A DNA stretch of 64,000 bases from Zhongshania antarctica (GTDB taxonomy: Bacteria; Pseudomonadota; Gammaproteobacteria; Pseudomonadales; Spongiibacteraceae), in NCBI RefSeq assembly GCF_014202945.1, contig NZ_JACHHW010000008.1, positions 124,001-188,000 of the forward strand, written 5' to 3'. This document shows, piece by piece, positions 51,776 to 60,967 of the stretch (position 1 is the first letter of the stretch; each line of letters begins with the position of its first letter). The notes below the pieces were generated by a model. The model saw nothing but the letters and a program-made list of their open reading frames with translations, did no database searches and had not been told where the DNA came from. Both the position numbers and the translations under genes were made by a program.

Positions 51776-53335
51776 ATGATTGAACCCCTGCTGGTCGGAA
51801 TTGCTTTTATTGCCGGCTTGTTATTTAAACGTCTTGGTATGCCGCCCTTACTCGGTTATTTAGTAGCAGGTTTTATCGCCGGCGGTTTACAGCTAGGCGA
51901 CCCTGAGCTCATTCATGCCCTGTCGGAGTTGGGCATCATACTGCTGCTATTCACTATTGGGTTAAAACTCAATGTGCGGGAGTTACTTGCCCCGCAGATT
52001 TGGGCTGCGGCAAGCTTGCATACTGTGTTTGTAGTGCCTTTGACGGCCCTGGTGCTTTTGAGTCTGCATTGGATAATCCCTGAACTTCACGCTGTCGAAA
52101 CCTCAGTGGCGTGGATGCTTGCCTTTGCCTTGTCGTTTTCAAGTACGGTGTTTGCCGTAAAAATATTTGATGAACGCGGAGAGGGCGCAGCACTTCACGC
52201 CAAAATTGCTATCGGTATTTTGATTGTCCAAGACATTTTTGCCGTGTGCTTTTTGGTGTTTTCCGCCGAGCAGCCTCCGTCGGAGTGGGCCATAGCCTTG
52301 CTCGCGCTGCCCTTGCTGCGCCCCATCTTAGTTGCACTGCTTAAACAGGCTGGTCACGGTGAATTGTTAGTGCTATTTGGTATTGGTACAGCAGTTGGTG
52401 CTGCGGCCTTATTTGAGCTGGTTCACCTTGAAGGTGGTTTAGGGGCCTTACTGTTTGGCGTTCTGCTGTCCAAATCGAATAAAAGTGTCGAACTATATAA
52501 GAGCCTCATTAATTTTAAGGACATATTTCTCACCGCCTTTTTCTTGAGTATTGGCTATGCCGGTATGCCCAGTGGCGCCATGCTGACGGTGGCGCTAGCC
52601 TTGGCGGGACTCATCTTGCTGCGGCCACTGATCTACTTTGCGTTACTACTGTTGTTCCGCTTGCGAGCGCGCACCTCGCTACTGGTTGGTCTATCCTTAT
52701 TTAATTACAGTGAATTCGGTTTGATTGTTGCTGCCATGGCAGTGCAGGCCGGATCGCTGCCAGCAGAGTGGTTGACGACTTTAGCGGTGGCGATGGCCTT
52801 GTCTTTGTTTATTGCCGTGCCATTTAATACCCATGTACACAGCTTGTACGCCCGGATTGCCGAGCGCCTGCAAAAATTGGAGCGTCGCCAATTACTGGTC
52901 TTAGAGCGTCCGGTGAATATGGGCGAAGCTGAGATTATTATTTTTGGTATGGGGCGAATTGGCAGTGGCGCCTATGACTATCTTAGCCAGCACTACCCAG
53001 AAAAAATAGTGGGTGTGGAAGAAAATGCCGATAAGGCGGTAAAAATGAAACTGGCGGGCATTAATTGTGTTGCTGGCGATGCCAGTGACCGGGATTTTTT
53101 AGAGCGGGCCGGTTTACAGCGGCGCAGAATGATCTTGGTGAGTCTCAGTAATCACGAAGAAAATATCGAAGTTGTTAAATTGCTTAATCAGCTTAATTAT
53201 CAGGGTAAGATCGCTGTGGTGTCGCGATTCCCAGATCAACATGATGAACTGCTGCGTATGGGTTGCATCACCTTTAACCTCTATGCCGAGGCTGGTCATG
53301 GCTTTGCTGAGCGAGTGCTGGAAGAGCTGACCTGA
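51776..53335 (+). CDS. Kef-type cation:proton antiporter with RCK/TrkA-N domain
   Basis: A 519-residue CPA2 antiporter. The N-terminal ~370 residues hold about twelve helices (GYLVAGFIAGGLQLGDPELI, LGIILLLFTIGLKLNV, FALSFSSTVFAVKIF). The C-terminal Rossmann domain is IIIFGMGRIGSGAYDYL, VEENADKAVKM, GDASDRDFLERAGL, the NAD-binding TrkA-N fold. Closest in layout to YbaL/KefC, K+ or Na+ efflux gated by nucleotides. No KefF/G-like partner follows. 30 bases after the DUF1295 gene. Confidence 0.9.
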   Translation: MIEPLLVGIAFIAGLLFKRLGMPPLLGYLVAGFIAGGLQLGDPELIHALSELGIILLLFTIGLKLNVRELLAPQIWAAASLHTVFVVPLTALVLLSLHWIIPELHAVETSVAWMLAFALSFSSTVFAVKIFDERGEGAALHAKIAIGILIVQDIFAVCFLVFSAEQPPSEWAIALLALPLLRPILVALLKQAGHGELLVLFGIGTAVGAAALFELVHLEGGLGALLFGVLLSKSNKSVELYKSLINFKDIFLTAFFLSIGYAGMPSGAMLTVALALAGLILLRPLIYFALLLLFRLRARTSLLVGLSLFNYSEFGLIVAAMAVQAGSLPAEWLTTLAVAMALSLFIAVPFNTHVHSLYARIAERLQKLERRQLLVLERPVNMGEAEIIIFGMGRIGSGAYDYLSQHYPEKIVGVEENADKAVKMKLAGINCVAGDASDRDFLERAGLQRRRMILVSLSNHEENIEVVKLLNQLNYQGKIAVVSRFPDQHDELLRMGCITFNLYAEAGHGFAERVLEELT

Positions 53336-53372
53336 CCGCTCTCGCTGCGACGAAGTGAGCGATTCCCAGACG

Positions 53373-53391
53373 ACGGGGTTTCTAGCCCCGT
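53373..53391. other. GC-rich hairpin after the Kef-type gene
   Basis: ACGGGG and CCCCGT separated by TTTCTAG, 37 bases after the antiporter stop. No T-tract follows (TGGCGAGG), so it is at best a weak terminator or RNA-stabilising stem. The rest of the gap before 53481 contains no gene. Confidence 0.4.
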
Positions 53392-53480
53392 TGGCGAGGG
53401 TATATATTAATAGTTACGGGAACCATTTGGCCGCGAGAGGGATCTATCGGCCCGGCAAATGACTAATTTGTGAGAGCATT

Positions 53481-54815
53481 ATGGACAATAACAATCCTTG
53501 GCTGCGGGCAGAAATAGCCCAGTGGTTAAGGGAAGGGATTATTACAGACGAGCAGGCAACAACACTTTATGCTCGCTATCCAGCAATGGTGTATGCGCGT
53601 GCTGGCGGCGGTAGCCGCAGCTACAGTGGCGATGGTCGCTGGGGTAAAGTCATTTTTGCAGCATTGGGCGTGGCTATTTTTGGCATGGGCGTTATTTTAC
53701 TCTTTGCCTATAACTGGGCGGATATGCATCGCTATCTCAAGCTGGCGGTGATTGGTGGTTCAATTCTGCTGGCCCATATTGTGGGCATGGCACTCTTTCG
53801 CGCTAACGATCAACGGCGCTCACTGGGCGAAAGCTTGCATTTACTCGGTACTATTCTCTTTGGTGCGGGGATCTGGCTGGTGGCGCAAATTTACCATTTT
53901 GATGCCCACTATCCCGATGGTTTTTTGCTGTGGTTTGTCGCGGCCTTAAGTCTTGCATGGGCTTTGCCATCGGCTGCCCACGGCATATTGGCAACGGTGC
54001 TACTCGCCTTGTGGGCTGGGCTAGAGACCTTTGAATTTCAGCGTCATTTGCCGCAAGCAAGCTGGATACTCATCTGCGCCATTCTGCCCTTGGCGTGGTG
54101 GCAGCGCGCTAACAGTTTGTTGGCGATGGCGCTGGTAAGCCTGCCGCTCTTTTACGTCTTTGGGGTGTGGCGCTTTGGTGAACAGTTCCTGATGCCAGTA
54201 TTACTGCTGCTGGTGGGAAGCTATTTTGGGTTTGCTCAGTTAGCGACGAGTTTAGCTTACCCTGCAGCGAAAAGTGTCTTTCATAGTGTCGCTATAGTGT
54301 TGTGGCTAGGCTTGGTTTTTGTTGGCAGTTTTATTGGCATGCCGTCGCAACAAGGTATGTCGACCGTACCGGGTTTTGGCCTGTTTCATTTGCTTATACC
54401 GGTGCTGCTGACGATTACAGTTTGGCTGGCAGCCTTGCTACGAAGCAGTTCGCGTCCGGTTAACTCAGAGGCATGGTTGGAAACTGGCCTTGTACTAGTT
54501 GTATTGCTCCTTGTTGTGCTACCGGCGATGTTTGGCGCCGATATACAGGGCTTTGGCCGCTTGGTATTTAACGTGGTCTTTCTATCGTACAGCTTGCTGT
54601 TTGTTTACCGCGGCACCGAGCATGGTCGTGGCAAAATTTTGGGCTTGGGTTGCATCATGTTGAGTGTGCTTGCCCTCGTGAGATTCACCGACTTGTTTTA
54701 CAGCTTACTCGCGCGCTCAAGCGTGTTCTTGCTGCTTGGCATACTGTTATTTGTGATTGGCCAGCGTTATGCCACGCAAAATACCCGTCGTAAACTGGAG
54801 AAACCCCGTGCGTAA
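53481..54815 (+). CDS. DUF2157 multi-pass membrane protein
   Basis: A 444-residue protein. The N-terminal soluble part (IAQWLREGIITDEQATTLYARYP) is the DUF2157 hallmark; about twelve hydrophobic helices follow (VIFAALGVAIFGMGVILLFAYNW onward). The function is unknown. It overlaps by 8 bases the following GDYXXLXY gene; these two families are recurrent neighbours, which implies a joint membrane role. Confidence 0.88.
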   Translation: MDNNNPWLRAEIAQWLREGIITDEQATTLYARYPAMVYARAGGGSRSYSGDGRWGKVIFAALGVAIFGMGVILLFAYNWADMHRYLKLAVIGGSILLAHIVGMALFRANDQRRSLGESLHLLGTILFGAGIWLVAQIYHFDAHYPDGFLLWFVAALSLAWALPSAAHGILATVLLALWAGLETFEFQRHLPQASWILICAILPLAWWQRANSLLAMALVSLPLFYVFGVWRFGEQFLMPVLLLLVGSYFGFAQLATSLAYPAAKSVFHSVAIVLWLGLVFVGSFIGMPSQQGMSTVPGFGLFHLLIPVLLTITVWLAALLRSSSRPVNSEAWLETGLVLVVLLLVVLPAMFGADIQGFGRLVFNVVFLSYSLLFVYRGTEHGRGKILGLGCIMLSVLALVRFTDLFYSLLARSSVFLLLGILLFVIGQRYATQNTRRKLEKPRA

Positions 54816-55824
54816 AGGATTGATTGTAGCGCTGGTGTTGAGTCAGTTAGGGACGCTTGGTTACTTGGCCGGACAGCGCGAGTGGGTGCGCCAGCGAGGG
54901 GAGCAAATTTATTTGCGCACGGCGCCAATAGACCCGCGTGATCCAATGCGGGGAGACTATGTTCGCTTGAGCTATGGCTTAAATTCAGTGGCTATGGCGC
55001 AGTATCGGGGTAAAACGGCTGGCGCGGCGCTTAGCCGCGGTACGGCAGTTTATGCCTTACTTAAAGCGGGGCCGGACGATGTCTATGAACTGGATTATTT
55101 AAGTGATCGGGCGCCACCGTCTGGCCTTTATCTCCGGGGCCGAGTGAGCAGAGAGGTGCTTGGGGGACAAATTTCGGTGAGTTACGGCATTGAGCAATAC
55201 TTTGTTGAACAAGGTCGTGGCGAAGCTATTGAGGTAAAGCGCGGCGACCGCGAGGGTGTGCAAATACCCATGGAAGTGTTAGTGGCTGTGGGTTCCAGTG
55301 GTTTGAGTGTGCTCAGTGCTTATCGTTGGAGCCGCTTGGGGATTGGGTTTGAACAGCTGAACCCAGCGACTACCGCGCTTAGCAATACCTCAAACTGGGA
55401 CAGCGCGACTATAGCGCAACGCAGTCCTGTGTTGGTGGTGAGTTTACAAAATGTGTCGGACACGGAATTAAAAATTGCGGATAACGACAAACATTGCGGC
55501 TTTAGTTTACAGTCCCTCGGTGATACTGGGCGCAGCTTGAATCAAGCCGACAAGAGCTGCTCGCCCTATGTGTTGCGTGAGGCGGATATGATTAATTTAG
55601 CGCCAGGTGAGGTGTACCGGGTAGAGCTCAATATGGGCTTGCCGCGCTGGTACGTGACTGAGGGTGGCAGCAGTACTTCCTCAGCCATTGTGGTGAGCGC
55701 GGCAAATGAGCGTTTTAGGTTGGTTTACCAGGCGCCAAGTGTCTTGCCGGGGATGGATGTACCTTTGCTGTGGCGGGGTAGTTTGGCGTCGCCAGCATTC
55801 AGTGTGCGTGGCCGCGCAGACTAG
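54808..55824 (+). CDS. GDYXXLXY-motif membrane-anchored protein
   Basis: A 338-residue protein named for its motif, here MRGDYVRLSYGLN (near residue 50). N-terminal membrane anchor (GLIVALVLSQLGTLGYLAGQ), then a periplasmic beta-rich part. Start chosen as the GTG at 54808, with CTGGAG eight bases upstream, giving an 8-base overlap with the DUF2157 gene. The usual GDYXXLXY domain is ~160 residues; the extra C-terminal ~150 residues (SVLVVSLQNVSDTELKIAD-like region, VYRVELNMGLPRWYVTEGG) are a longer extension I do not recognise. Confidence 0.85.
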   Translation: MRKGLIVALVLSQLGTLGYLAGQREWVRQRGEQIYLRTAPIDPRDPMRGDYVRLSYGLNSVAMAQYRGKTAGAALSRGTAVYALLKAGPDDVYELDYLSDRAPPSGLYLRGRVSREVLGGQISVSYGIEQYFVEQGRGEAIEVKRGDREGVQIPMEVLVAVGSSGLSVLSAYRWSRLGIGFEQLNPATTALSNTSNWDSATIAQRSPVLVVSLQNVSDTELKIADNDKHCGFSLQSLGDTGRSLNQADKSCSPYVLREADMINLAPGEVYRVELNMGLPRWYVTEGGSSTSSAIVVSAANERFRLVYQAPSVLPGMDVPLLWRGSLASPAFSVRGRAD

Positions 55825-55832
55825 GTTTTGTA

Positions 55833-55871
55833 AATCGTAAAAAAGGCGCTCTAGGCGCCTTTTTTACGATT
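55833..55871. terminator. Bidirectional intrinsic terminator
   Basis: AATCGTAAAAAAGGCGC (55833-55849) pairs perfectly over 17 bases with GCGCCTTTTTTACGATT (55855-55871) around a 5-base loop. T6 follows the GC core in both directions. It separates the GDYXXLXY and desaturase genes, which converge. Confidence 0.92.
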
Positions 55872-55879
55872 CAAGATCC

Positions 55880-57103
55880 TTATGCCATCTGCACGCTAAG
55901 CAATTGCAAACGTTTGCGTTGCATTTTTAGCGCGTATTCCAGTTCTTTCAGGCGCGTACGCAGGGTTGCGTGCTCCCACGCGTGGTTGAAGTTGAGTTGC
56001 AGTTGCTCTTTCTTGCCGACGAAATTTTCTTGTAAGGCTTCTTTTTGAGCGCTGATGAGCCCGCGTTTAGCTTCCATCCAAGATTGGCTTACCGTACTCC
56101 AGTCATTGAGATATTCGCAAAACTGTTGGTATTCCTGCTCCAGAAACGCACCAAAGTGTTTAGCATCGGCACCTTTGCTTTGGCGTAACGCATTCTCTGC
56201 CTTTTTAAACTGCATGGTGAGTATTGCGCGCTGAATTTTAAAATCGGGTACTTTGCGTAAGTCCCAGGTTAGGCCCAGCCACGAGGCGGTTTTAATGAGC
56301 CATTTGGTGGGGTCGTATTGCCACCAGCGAATGCCATTGCGGTAGTCATTTTGGAAAATATGGTGGTAATTGTGGTAGCCCTCTCCATAGGTGAGTAGCG
56401 CAAGAAAATCATTGTCGCGGGCAGTGTTTTCGTCGGTGTAAGGACGGCGCCCCCAGTAATGAGCGAGAGAGTTAATAAAGAAGGTGGTGTGGTGACTAAC
56501 AACTAGGCGCAGCACCCCTGCGAGCAGGATGTTTTCCAGCATATTGCCAGTGATAAAGCCAAGGATCACCGCCGGTGCAATATTCATAATGAGCACCAAG
56601 GCGAGATAGTTGTTGTGTTGCCACATGACTATTTTATCGCGTTGTAGGTCGCGGGCATTACTGAAGTCGTCGCTGCTCGCTTCGTAATCTCTGAGCATCC
56701 AGCCAATATGGGAATACCACAGGCCTTTCTTTGCTGAATAGGGATCGTTATCAATATCGTCGACATGACGGTGGTGGCGGCGGTGGCCCGAAGCCCAAAT
56801 TAAAATGCTGTTCTGGGTCGCTGCCGCGCCCCAAAGGGCGAACATAATTTTCAGCAGGGGGTGCGCTTTATAGCTATTGTGAGCCCACAGACGGTGGTAA
56901 CCGGCAGTGATTGACATGCCGTTGGCGCCAAGTATCACAATAAAAGCGAGCCAGCCGCCCCAAGTGAAGCCTTGGCTGAAGCCATACCATGGCACGCCAA
57001 TGGCGGCGATGAGGAGAGTGCTAGAAAATAAAATGCTCTGCATCCACAGCAGTGGCGGCTTTTGCTCTGACACAGGACAATCGGGCTGTTGCGCTTCAGA
57101 CAT
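55880..57103 (-). CDS. Fatty-acyl desaturase (delta-9, DesC/SCD-like)
   Basis: A 407-residue membrane di-iron desaturase. Histidine boxes: HRLWAH (HxxxxH), HRRHH (HxxHH) and GYHNYHHIF (HxxHH), in the acyl-CoA/acyl-lipid delta-9 order, with hydrophobic pairs before and between them (TLLIAAIGVPWYGFSQGF; YLALVLIMNIAPAVILGF). I start at 57103 (MSEAQQ); the frame is open to 57193. After the desaturase core comes a ~100-residue charged, heptad-like tail (AENALRQSKGADAK to LQLLSVQMA) not typical of the family and probably coiled coil. Confidence 0.9.
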   Translation of the reverse strand: MSEAQQPDCPVSEQKPPLLWMQSILFSSTLLIAAIGVPWYGFSQGFTWGGWLAFIVILGANGMSITAGYHRLWAHNSYKAHPLLKIMFALWGAAATQNSILIWASGHRRHHRHVDDIDNDPYSAKKGLWYSHIGWMLRDYEASSDDFSNARDLQRDKIVMWQHNNYLALVLIMNIAPAVILGFITGNMLENILLAGVLRLVVSHHTTFFINSLAHYWGRRPYTDENTARDNDFLALLTYGEGYHNYHHIFQNDYRNGIRWWQYDPTKWLIKTASWLGLTWDLRKVPDFKIQRAILTMQFKKAENALRQSKGADAKHFGAFLEQEYQQFCEYLNDWSTVSQSWMEAKRGLISAQKEALQENFVGKKEQLQLNFNHAWEHATLRTRLKELEYALKMQRKRLQLLSVQMA

Positions 57104-57390
57104 TGGAGGTGGGGCCTCGTCGATAAATAAATGTATATATTGGCTTATTTTATAGAAAGCAATCCGTCTTTGACAGTTACGACTTGATGACAATGTGCGT
57201 TTGTGACGTAGACGGGCTTGTTCGTTGCGTAAAAGCGTAAATTACCGGCTAACTCGTTACTATCGGGAATTGTCCGGACGTGTAAAAGCCTTTGTTTGAA
57301 GCCTCGCTGGTGGCAAGCTTATGGTATTGTTGGCGGCATATACGCAAGTGCCGCAATGGCAATGCATTTTCTGGGAGTAGGCCGCGCAGC

Positions 57391-59892
57391 ATGTTAACAA
57401 TAACCACAAATCAGGGCTGCACCCTTGCGACGGGCAGCATCGGCTCTCGTCGACAAAAAATGCTGGCCTTGCTTGTTATGTCGACGCTTTATAGTAGCGC
57501 CAGTTTTGCGACTGGTCAGATGCGTTTAGAAGAGGTGCTGGTTAGTGCGCGCAAGAAAATTGAATCCCTGCAAGACACCCCGATATCACTGACGGTGTTT
57601 AGCGAAGAGCGCCTGCAGATTGAAGGTGTTAGCGGCTTAGCGGATATTGCCAGCAAAGTGCCCGGCTTGACGATAGAACCCTTTCCGATCAATGGTGCGA
57701 GTCTGCGCATTTATATTCGCGGTATTGGCTTGGGGGATGTCCAAGTGACCCAAGACACGCCTGTAGCGCTGTATTTGGACGGTGTTTATATTGCGCGCTC
57801 CAGTGGTACGGCCATGGATGTAGCTGAACTAACACGAATGGAAATATTGCGGGGCCCGCAGGGGACTTTATATGGCCGCAATACCACCGGTGGCGCAATT
57901 AACTTGCTAACCCGGCGACCGCACTCAGAGAAACTGGAATTTAATCAGACAATTGGTGTGGGTGACAGGGCGCTATTTCGCAGTAAATCAAGCGTGAATC
58001 TACCGATAACGGATTCCCTCGCGGTCAAACTGGCCTATTTAACTGAACGCCGTGATGGTTTTATAGAAAATACCGGGCCAGGGGGCGATTTTGGTGACCG
58101 GGAGGTGCAGGGTGCACGTTTTGATCTGAGCTGGGATATAAGCTCAGATTTGCGCCTGGATTACAGTTATGACCGCTCGGATATGGAGTCTTATAACTAT
58201 ATGTTTCAGGCCATTAATCCCCCGGCGGAAGACGGCAACAAAGGCCAGGCGGATGCCATTAAGCGCAGCGCTCAGGCGCGCAGTAAGTTTGGCCAACATC
58301 GTTTTAGTACCATGGCGACCACTGCGCCGCTAGAGTCGTCGATCACCGAGATTGAAGGTCACGCTTTGATTATCAGTGCCACGACGGATGTGGGTGAGTT
58401 TAAATATGTTGGAGCCTATCGCGAGCTATTTGACTCTGCTTATACTGACTTGGGTGGTGGTCTCGGCTCCGCTGATTACCGTCTAGATACCCATCGTTAC
58501 GACGGGCCAGCTGCGGAATCGGCCAACGGTGGACCCACACCGCTGGTTAAGCCGACGATCACGCAGAACCAGCAATCTCATGAACTTCAATATACCGGCG
58601 AATTTAAGGACCTTGGTCTTGAATACTTGGTGGGGGCATACTATTTCACTGAGACGGCGGTAGAAGATAATAGTCCTTTGCATTTACAGCTCTATTCGCT
58701 GGTTGATGGCGCCGATGATGTTTATATCGTGAATTTTGTCAGCCAGAAATACGACGTTGATAATACGGCGGCGGCAGTCTTTGGTCAGTTGCGGTGGACG
58801 CCGCCAATACTTGATGATGCACTGCATATTACAGTAGGTGCTCGTCACTCTCGGGATCGCCGTGAAGCACTGAAAAACCAGCGCGATGAAGTCTATTTTG
58901 AATACACGCCTGATGCGGGGAATCCCCAAGTGTTTTCCTTAACCACATTTGCCGAGAGTGCGGTGCTCGGCCCCTTGATTACGCCCGTTTTGAATCGTGG
59001 CGGATTGCCGGCGGATCGGCGCTTTGACAATGTGTATGGGCAGCGTCGATTTAAAGACGATTCCTTTAGCGCGATGGTCGAGTATGAGTTACAGGAAAAT
59101 GTAAACCTCTATGCCAAAGGCGTTGAAGCCTATAAAAGCGGTGGCTTTAATACCCGTGACCCGCAATTGGACGGCAATCAGGGCGCCGCGTCTGACAGTA
59201 TTGATTATGGCGTTGGATTTGCGGATGGCTTTGGCGAAGAAAAGGCGTTTAGCATGGAGTTGGGCATGAAAAGTGAGTGGTTACAGGGGCGCTTGCGCGT
59301 TAACGCCGATGTATTTCAGACCCATTTTGACGACATGCAAATGAACTTCCTACTCAATGGCACGGTAGCGGATACCAAGGTGTTGAACGCCGGAAATGCA
59401 AGTATGAAGGGCTTTGAATTTGACGTGCGTGCGCTACTGGGCGGCGCCTTAGTGGTGAGCATGGAGTACGCCTATCTCGATGCAGAAATTACCGAGGTGA
59501 GGGATAGCTTTGGGAACGATGTGACTCAGCGTTATGCATTTTCCGCCGCACCAGAAAATAGCTATACTGCGAGCCTTGACTGGCATATTTGGCAGGGTGC
59601 AAGTGCCAAATTACATTTGAATGTAAATACCAGTTTTATGGATACTCGGCTAGGCGGGGGCGATGTTCAAAATGCCCTCACTATTATGCCATCTTACCAA
59701 TTGTGGAATGCGCGCTTAAGTCTTCAGCAGTTAGCGTTTGCCCACGGCGAATTAGGTTTAGCACTGTGGGGCAAGAATCTCCTTGATAAAGAGTATGAAA
59801 TATACGCTATTGACAATTTGCCCCAGGCAGACCGAGCGGTAGTGTGGGGTGAACCTCGTAGTTATGGCTTGGAATTGAGCTACCATTATTAA
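57391..59892 (+). CDS. TonB-dependent outer-membrane receptor (copy 2)
   Basis: An 833-residue TonB-dependent receptor paralogous to the one at 13807-16341. Signal region MLALLVMSTLYSSASFATG (after a 24-residue basic N-region), TonB-box-like LEEVLVSARKK, plug with SLQDTPISLTVFSEERLQI, IYIRGIGLGDVQVTQDTP and LRGPQGTLYGRNTTGGAINL; barrel ends YGLELSYHY. GGGAG lies 14 bases upstream of the ATG at 57391; the frame is open further up. Divergent from the desaturase gene. Ligand unknown. Confidence 0.92.
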   Translation: MLTITTNQGCTLATGSIGSRRQKMLALLVMSTLYSSASFATGQMRLEEVLVSARKKIESLQDTPISLTVFSEERLQIEGVSGLADIASKVPGLTIEPFPINGASLRIYIRGIGLGDVQVTQDTPVALYLDGVYIARSSGTAMDVAELTRMEILRGPQGTLYGRNTTGGAINLLTRRPHSEKLEFNQTIGVGDRALFRSKSSVNLPITDSLAVKLAYLTERRDGFIENTGPGGDFGDREVQGARFDLSWDISSDLRLDYSYDRSDMESYNYMFQAINPPAEDGNKGQADAIKRSAQARSKFGQHRFSTMATTAPLESSITEIEGHALIISATTDVGEFKYVGAYRELFDSAYTDLGGGLGSADYRLDTHRYDGPAAESANGGPTPLVKPTITQNQQSHELQYTGEFKDLGLEYLVGAYYFTETAVEDNSPLHLQLYSLVDGADDVYIVNFVSQKYDVDNTAAAVFGQLRWTPPILDDALHITVGARHSRDRREALKNQRDEVYFEYTPDAGNPQVFSLTTFAESAVLGPLITPVLNRGGLPADRRFDNVYGQRRFKDDSFSAMVEYELQENVNLYAKGVEAYKSGGFNTRDPQLDGNQGAASDSIDYGVGFADGFGEEKAFSMELGMKSEWLQGRLRVNADVFQTHFDDMQMNFLLNGTVADTKVLNAGNASMKGFEFDVRALLGGALVVSMEYAYLDAEITEVRDSFGNDVTQRYAFSAAPENSYTASLDWHIWQGASAKLHLNVNTSFMDTRLGGGDVQNALTIMPSYQLWNARLSLQQLAFAHGELGLALWGKNLLDKEYEIYAIDNLPQADRAVVWGEPRSYGLELSYHY

Positions 59893-59951
59893 TGGCAGCG
59901 GTTTTTTTACTGAAAATAAATTAAATAATAATATACAAAAATGAGGCTTAA

Positions 59952-60962
59952 ATGGCATTGCGCATAGGTATAGTTGGGGCGGGTAGTATTGGCTGCTATA
60001 TTGGCGCGGCCCTACAAATGGGTGGCGCGGAAGTCTGCTTTTTAGGTCGTCCACGCATGGCTAAAGAGCTTGCTGAGTGCGGCCTGCATATCAGTGATCT
60101 TCGCGGTCTTAAACATTCCATCGATGCGCAGCACGTACGATTTTATACTGAATTTAGCGCTTTACCAGAGCAAGATATTGTTATCATCACGGTGAAATCC
60201 GGTGACACCGCGTCAGTGGCAGAACAACTCGCGCCATTGATTAGCACTAATACAACAGTCATTAGCCTGCAAAATGGCGTTGCTAATGCCACTATACTAC
60301 GTCAAGCCCTGCCAAGTTCGAAGGTGTTGGCGGGAATGATCGCGTTTAATGTATTGCAGATGGGCGAGGGGCGTTTTCATGCGGGCACCGATGGCGCCGT
60401 GATGGTAGAAGCCGTTGCTGAGGTGACCGAGCTTGGCGCCGCATTGGCTGTTAGTGGAACGCCCTTTGAAGCCCAAGCTGATATGCGCTCGGTACTGTGG
60501 TCGAAGTTATTATTAAATCTCAATAACCCCATTAATGCCCTGTCGGGTTTGCCGCTAAAAGCCGAGTTGTCGCAACGGGCATATCGGCGCTGTTTGGGCT
60601 TATTGCAACGTGAAGCCTTAGCCGCAATTACCGCGGCAGAAATACCCTTGCAACGCTTAACGGCTGTTCCTGCGTCGATGTTACCTTTTATTCTCGCGCT
60701 ACCTGATTTTCTGTTTACACGGCTGGCCCAACCTATGTTAGCAATAGACCCAATGGCGCGTTCATCTATGTGGGAAGATTTGGAGCGGGGCCGCAAGACG
60801 GAAGTAGAATGGCTTAACGGCGAAGTTCTTAGTTTGGCCTTTGATCATGGTCTTACCGCGCCAGCCAACGCGCGTTTGAAAGCTTTGGTACACAGCGCCG
60901 AGGAGGGCGGGCGACGCGACTATAGCGGCGCAGAATTGTGGACGCTAATCAGCAAGGCGTGA
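59952..60962 (+). CDS. panE: 2-dehydropantoate 2-reductase-like protein
   Basis: A 336-residue NADPH-dependent reductase of the KPR/PanE family. IGIVGAGSIGCYIGAALQ is the Rossmann loop, VKSGDTASVAEQLAPL and SLQNGVANATILRQ the family blocks, and LWSKLLLNLNNPINALSGLPL contains the catalytic Lys and Asn. Ketopantoate reduction for pantothenate is the default reading; paralogues acting on other 2-oxoacids are common, and no other pan gene is nearby, so the symbol is provisional. Confidence 0.85.
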   Translation: MALRIGIVGAGSIGCYIGAALQMGGAEVCFLGRPRMAKELAECGLHISDLRGLKHSIDAQHVRFYTEFSALPEQDIVIITVKSGDTASVAEQLAPLISTNTTVISLQNGVANATILRQALPSSKVLAGMIAFNVLQMGEGRFHAGTDGAVMVEAVAEVTELGAALAVSGTPFEAQADMRSVLWSKLLLNLNNPINALSGLPLKAELSQRAYRRCLGLLQREALAAITAAEIPLQRLTAVPASMLPFILALPDFLFTRLAQPMLAIDPMARSSMWEDLERGRKTEVEWLNGEVLSLAFDHGLTAPANARLKALVHSAEEGGRRDYSGAELWTLISKA

Positions 60963-60967
60963 CACGT

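Noticed and set aside
60377-60796. 139-codon frame opposite the panE-like gene
   Set aside because: Antisense to a reductase with complete family blocks; no ribosome site.
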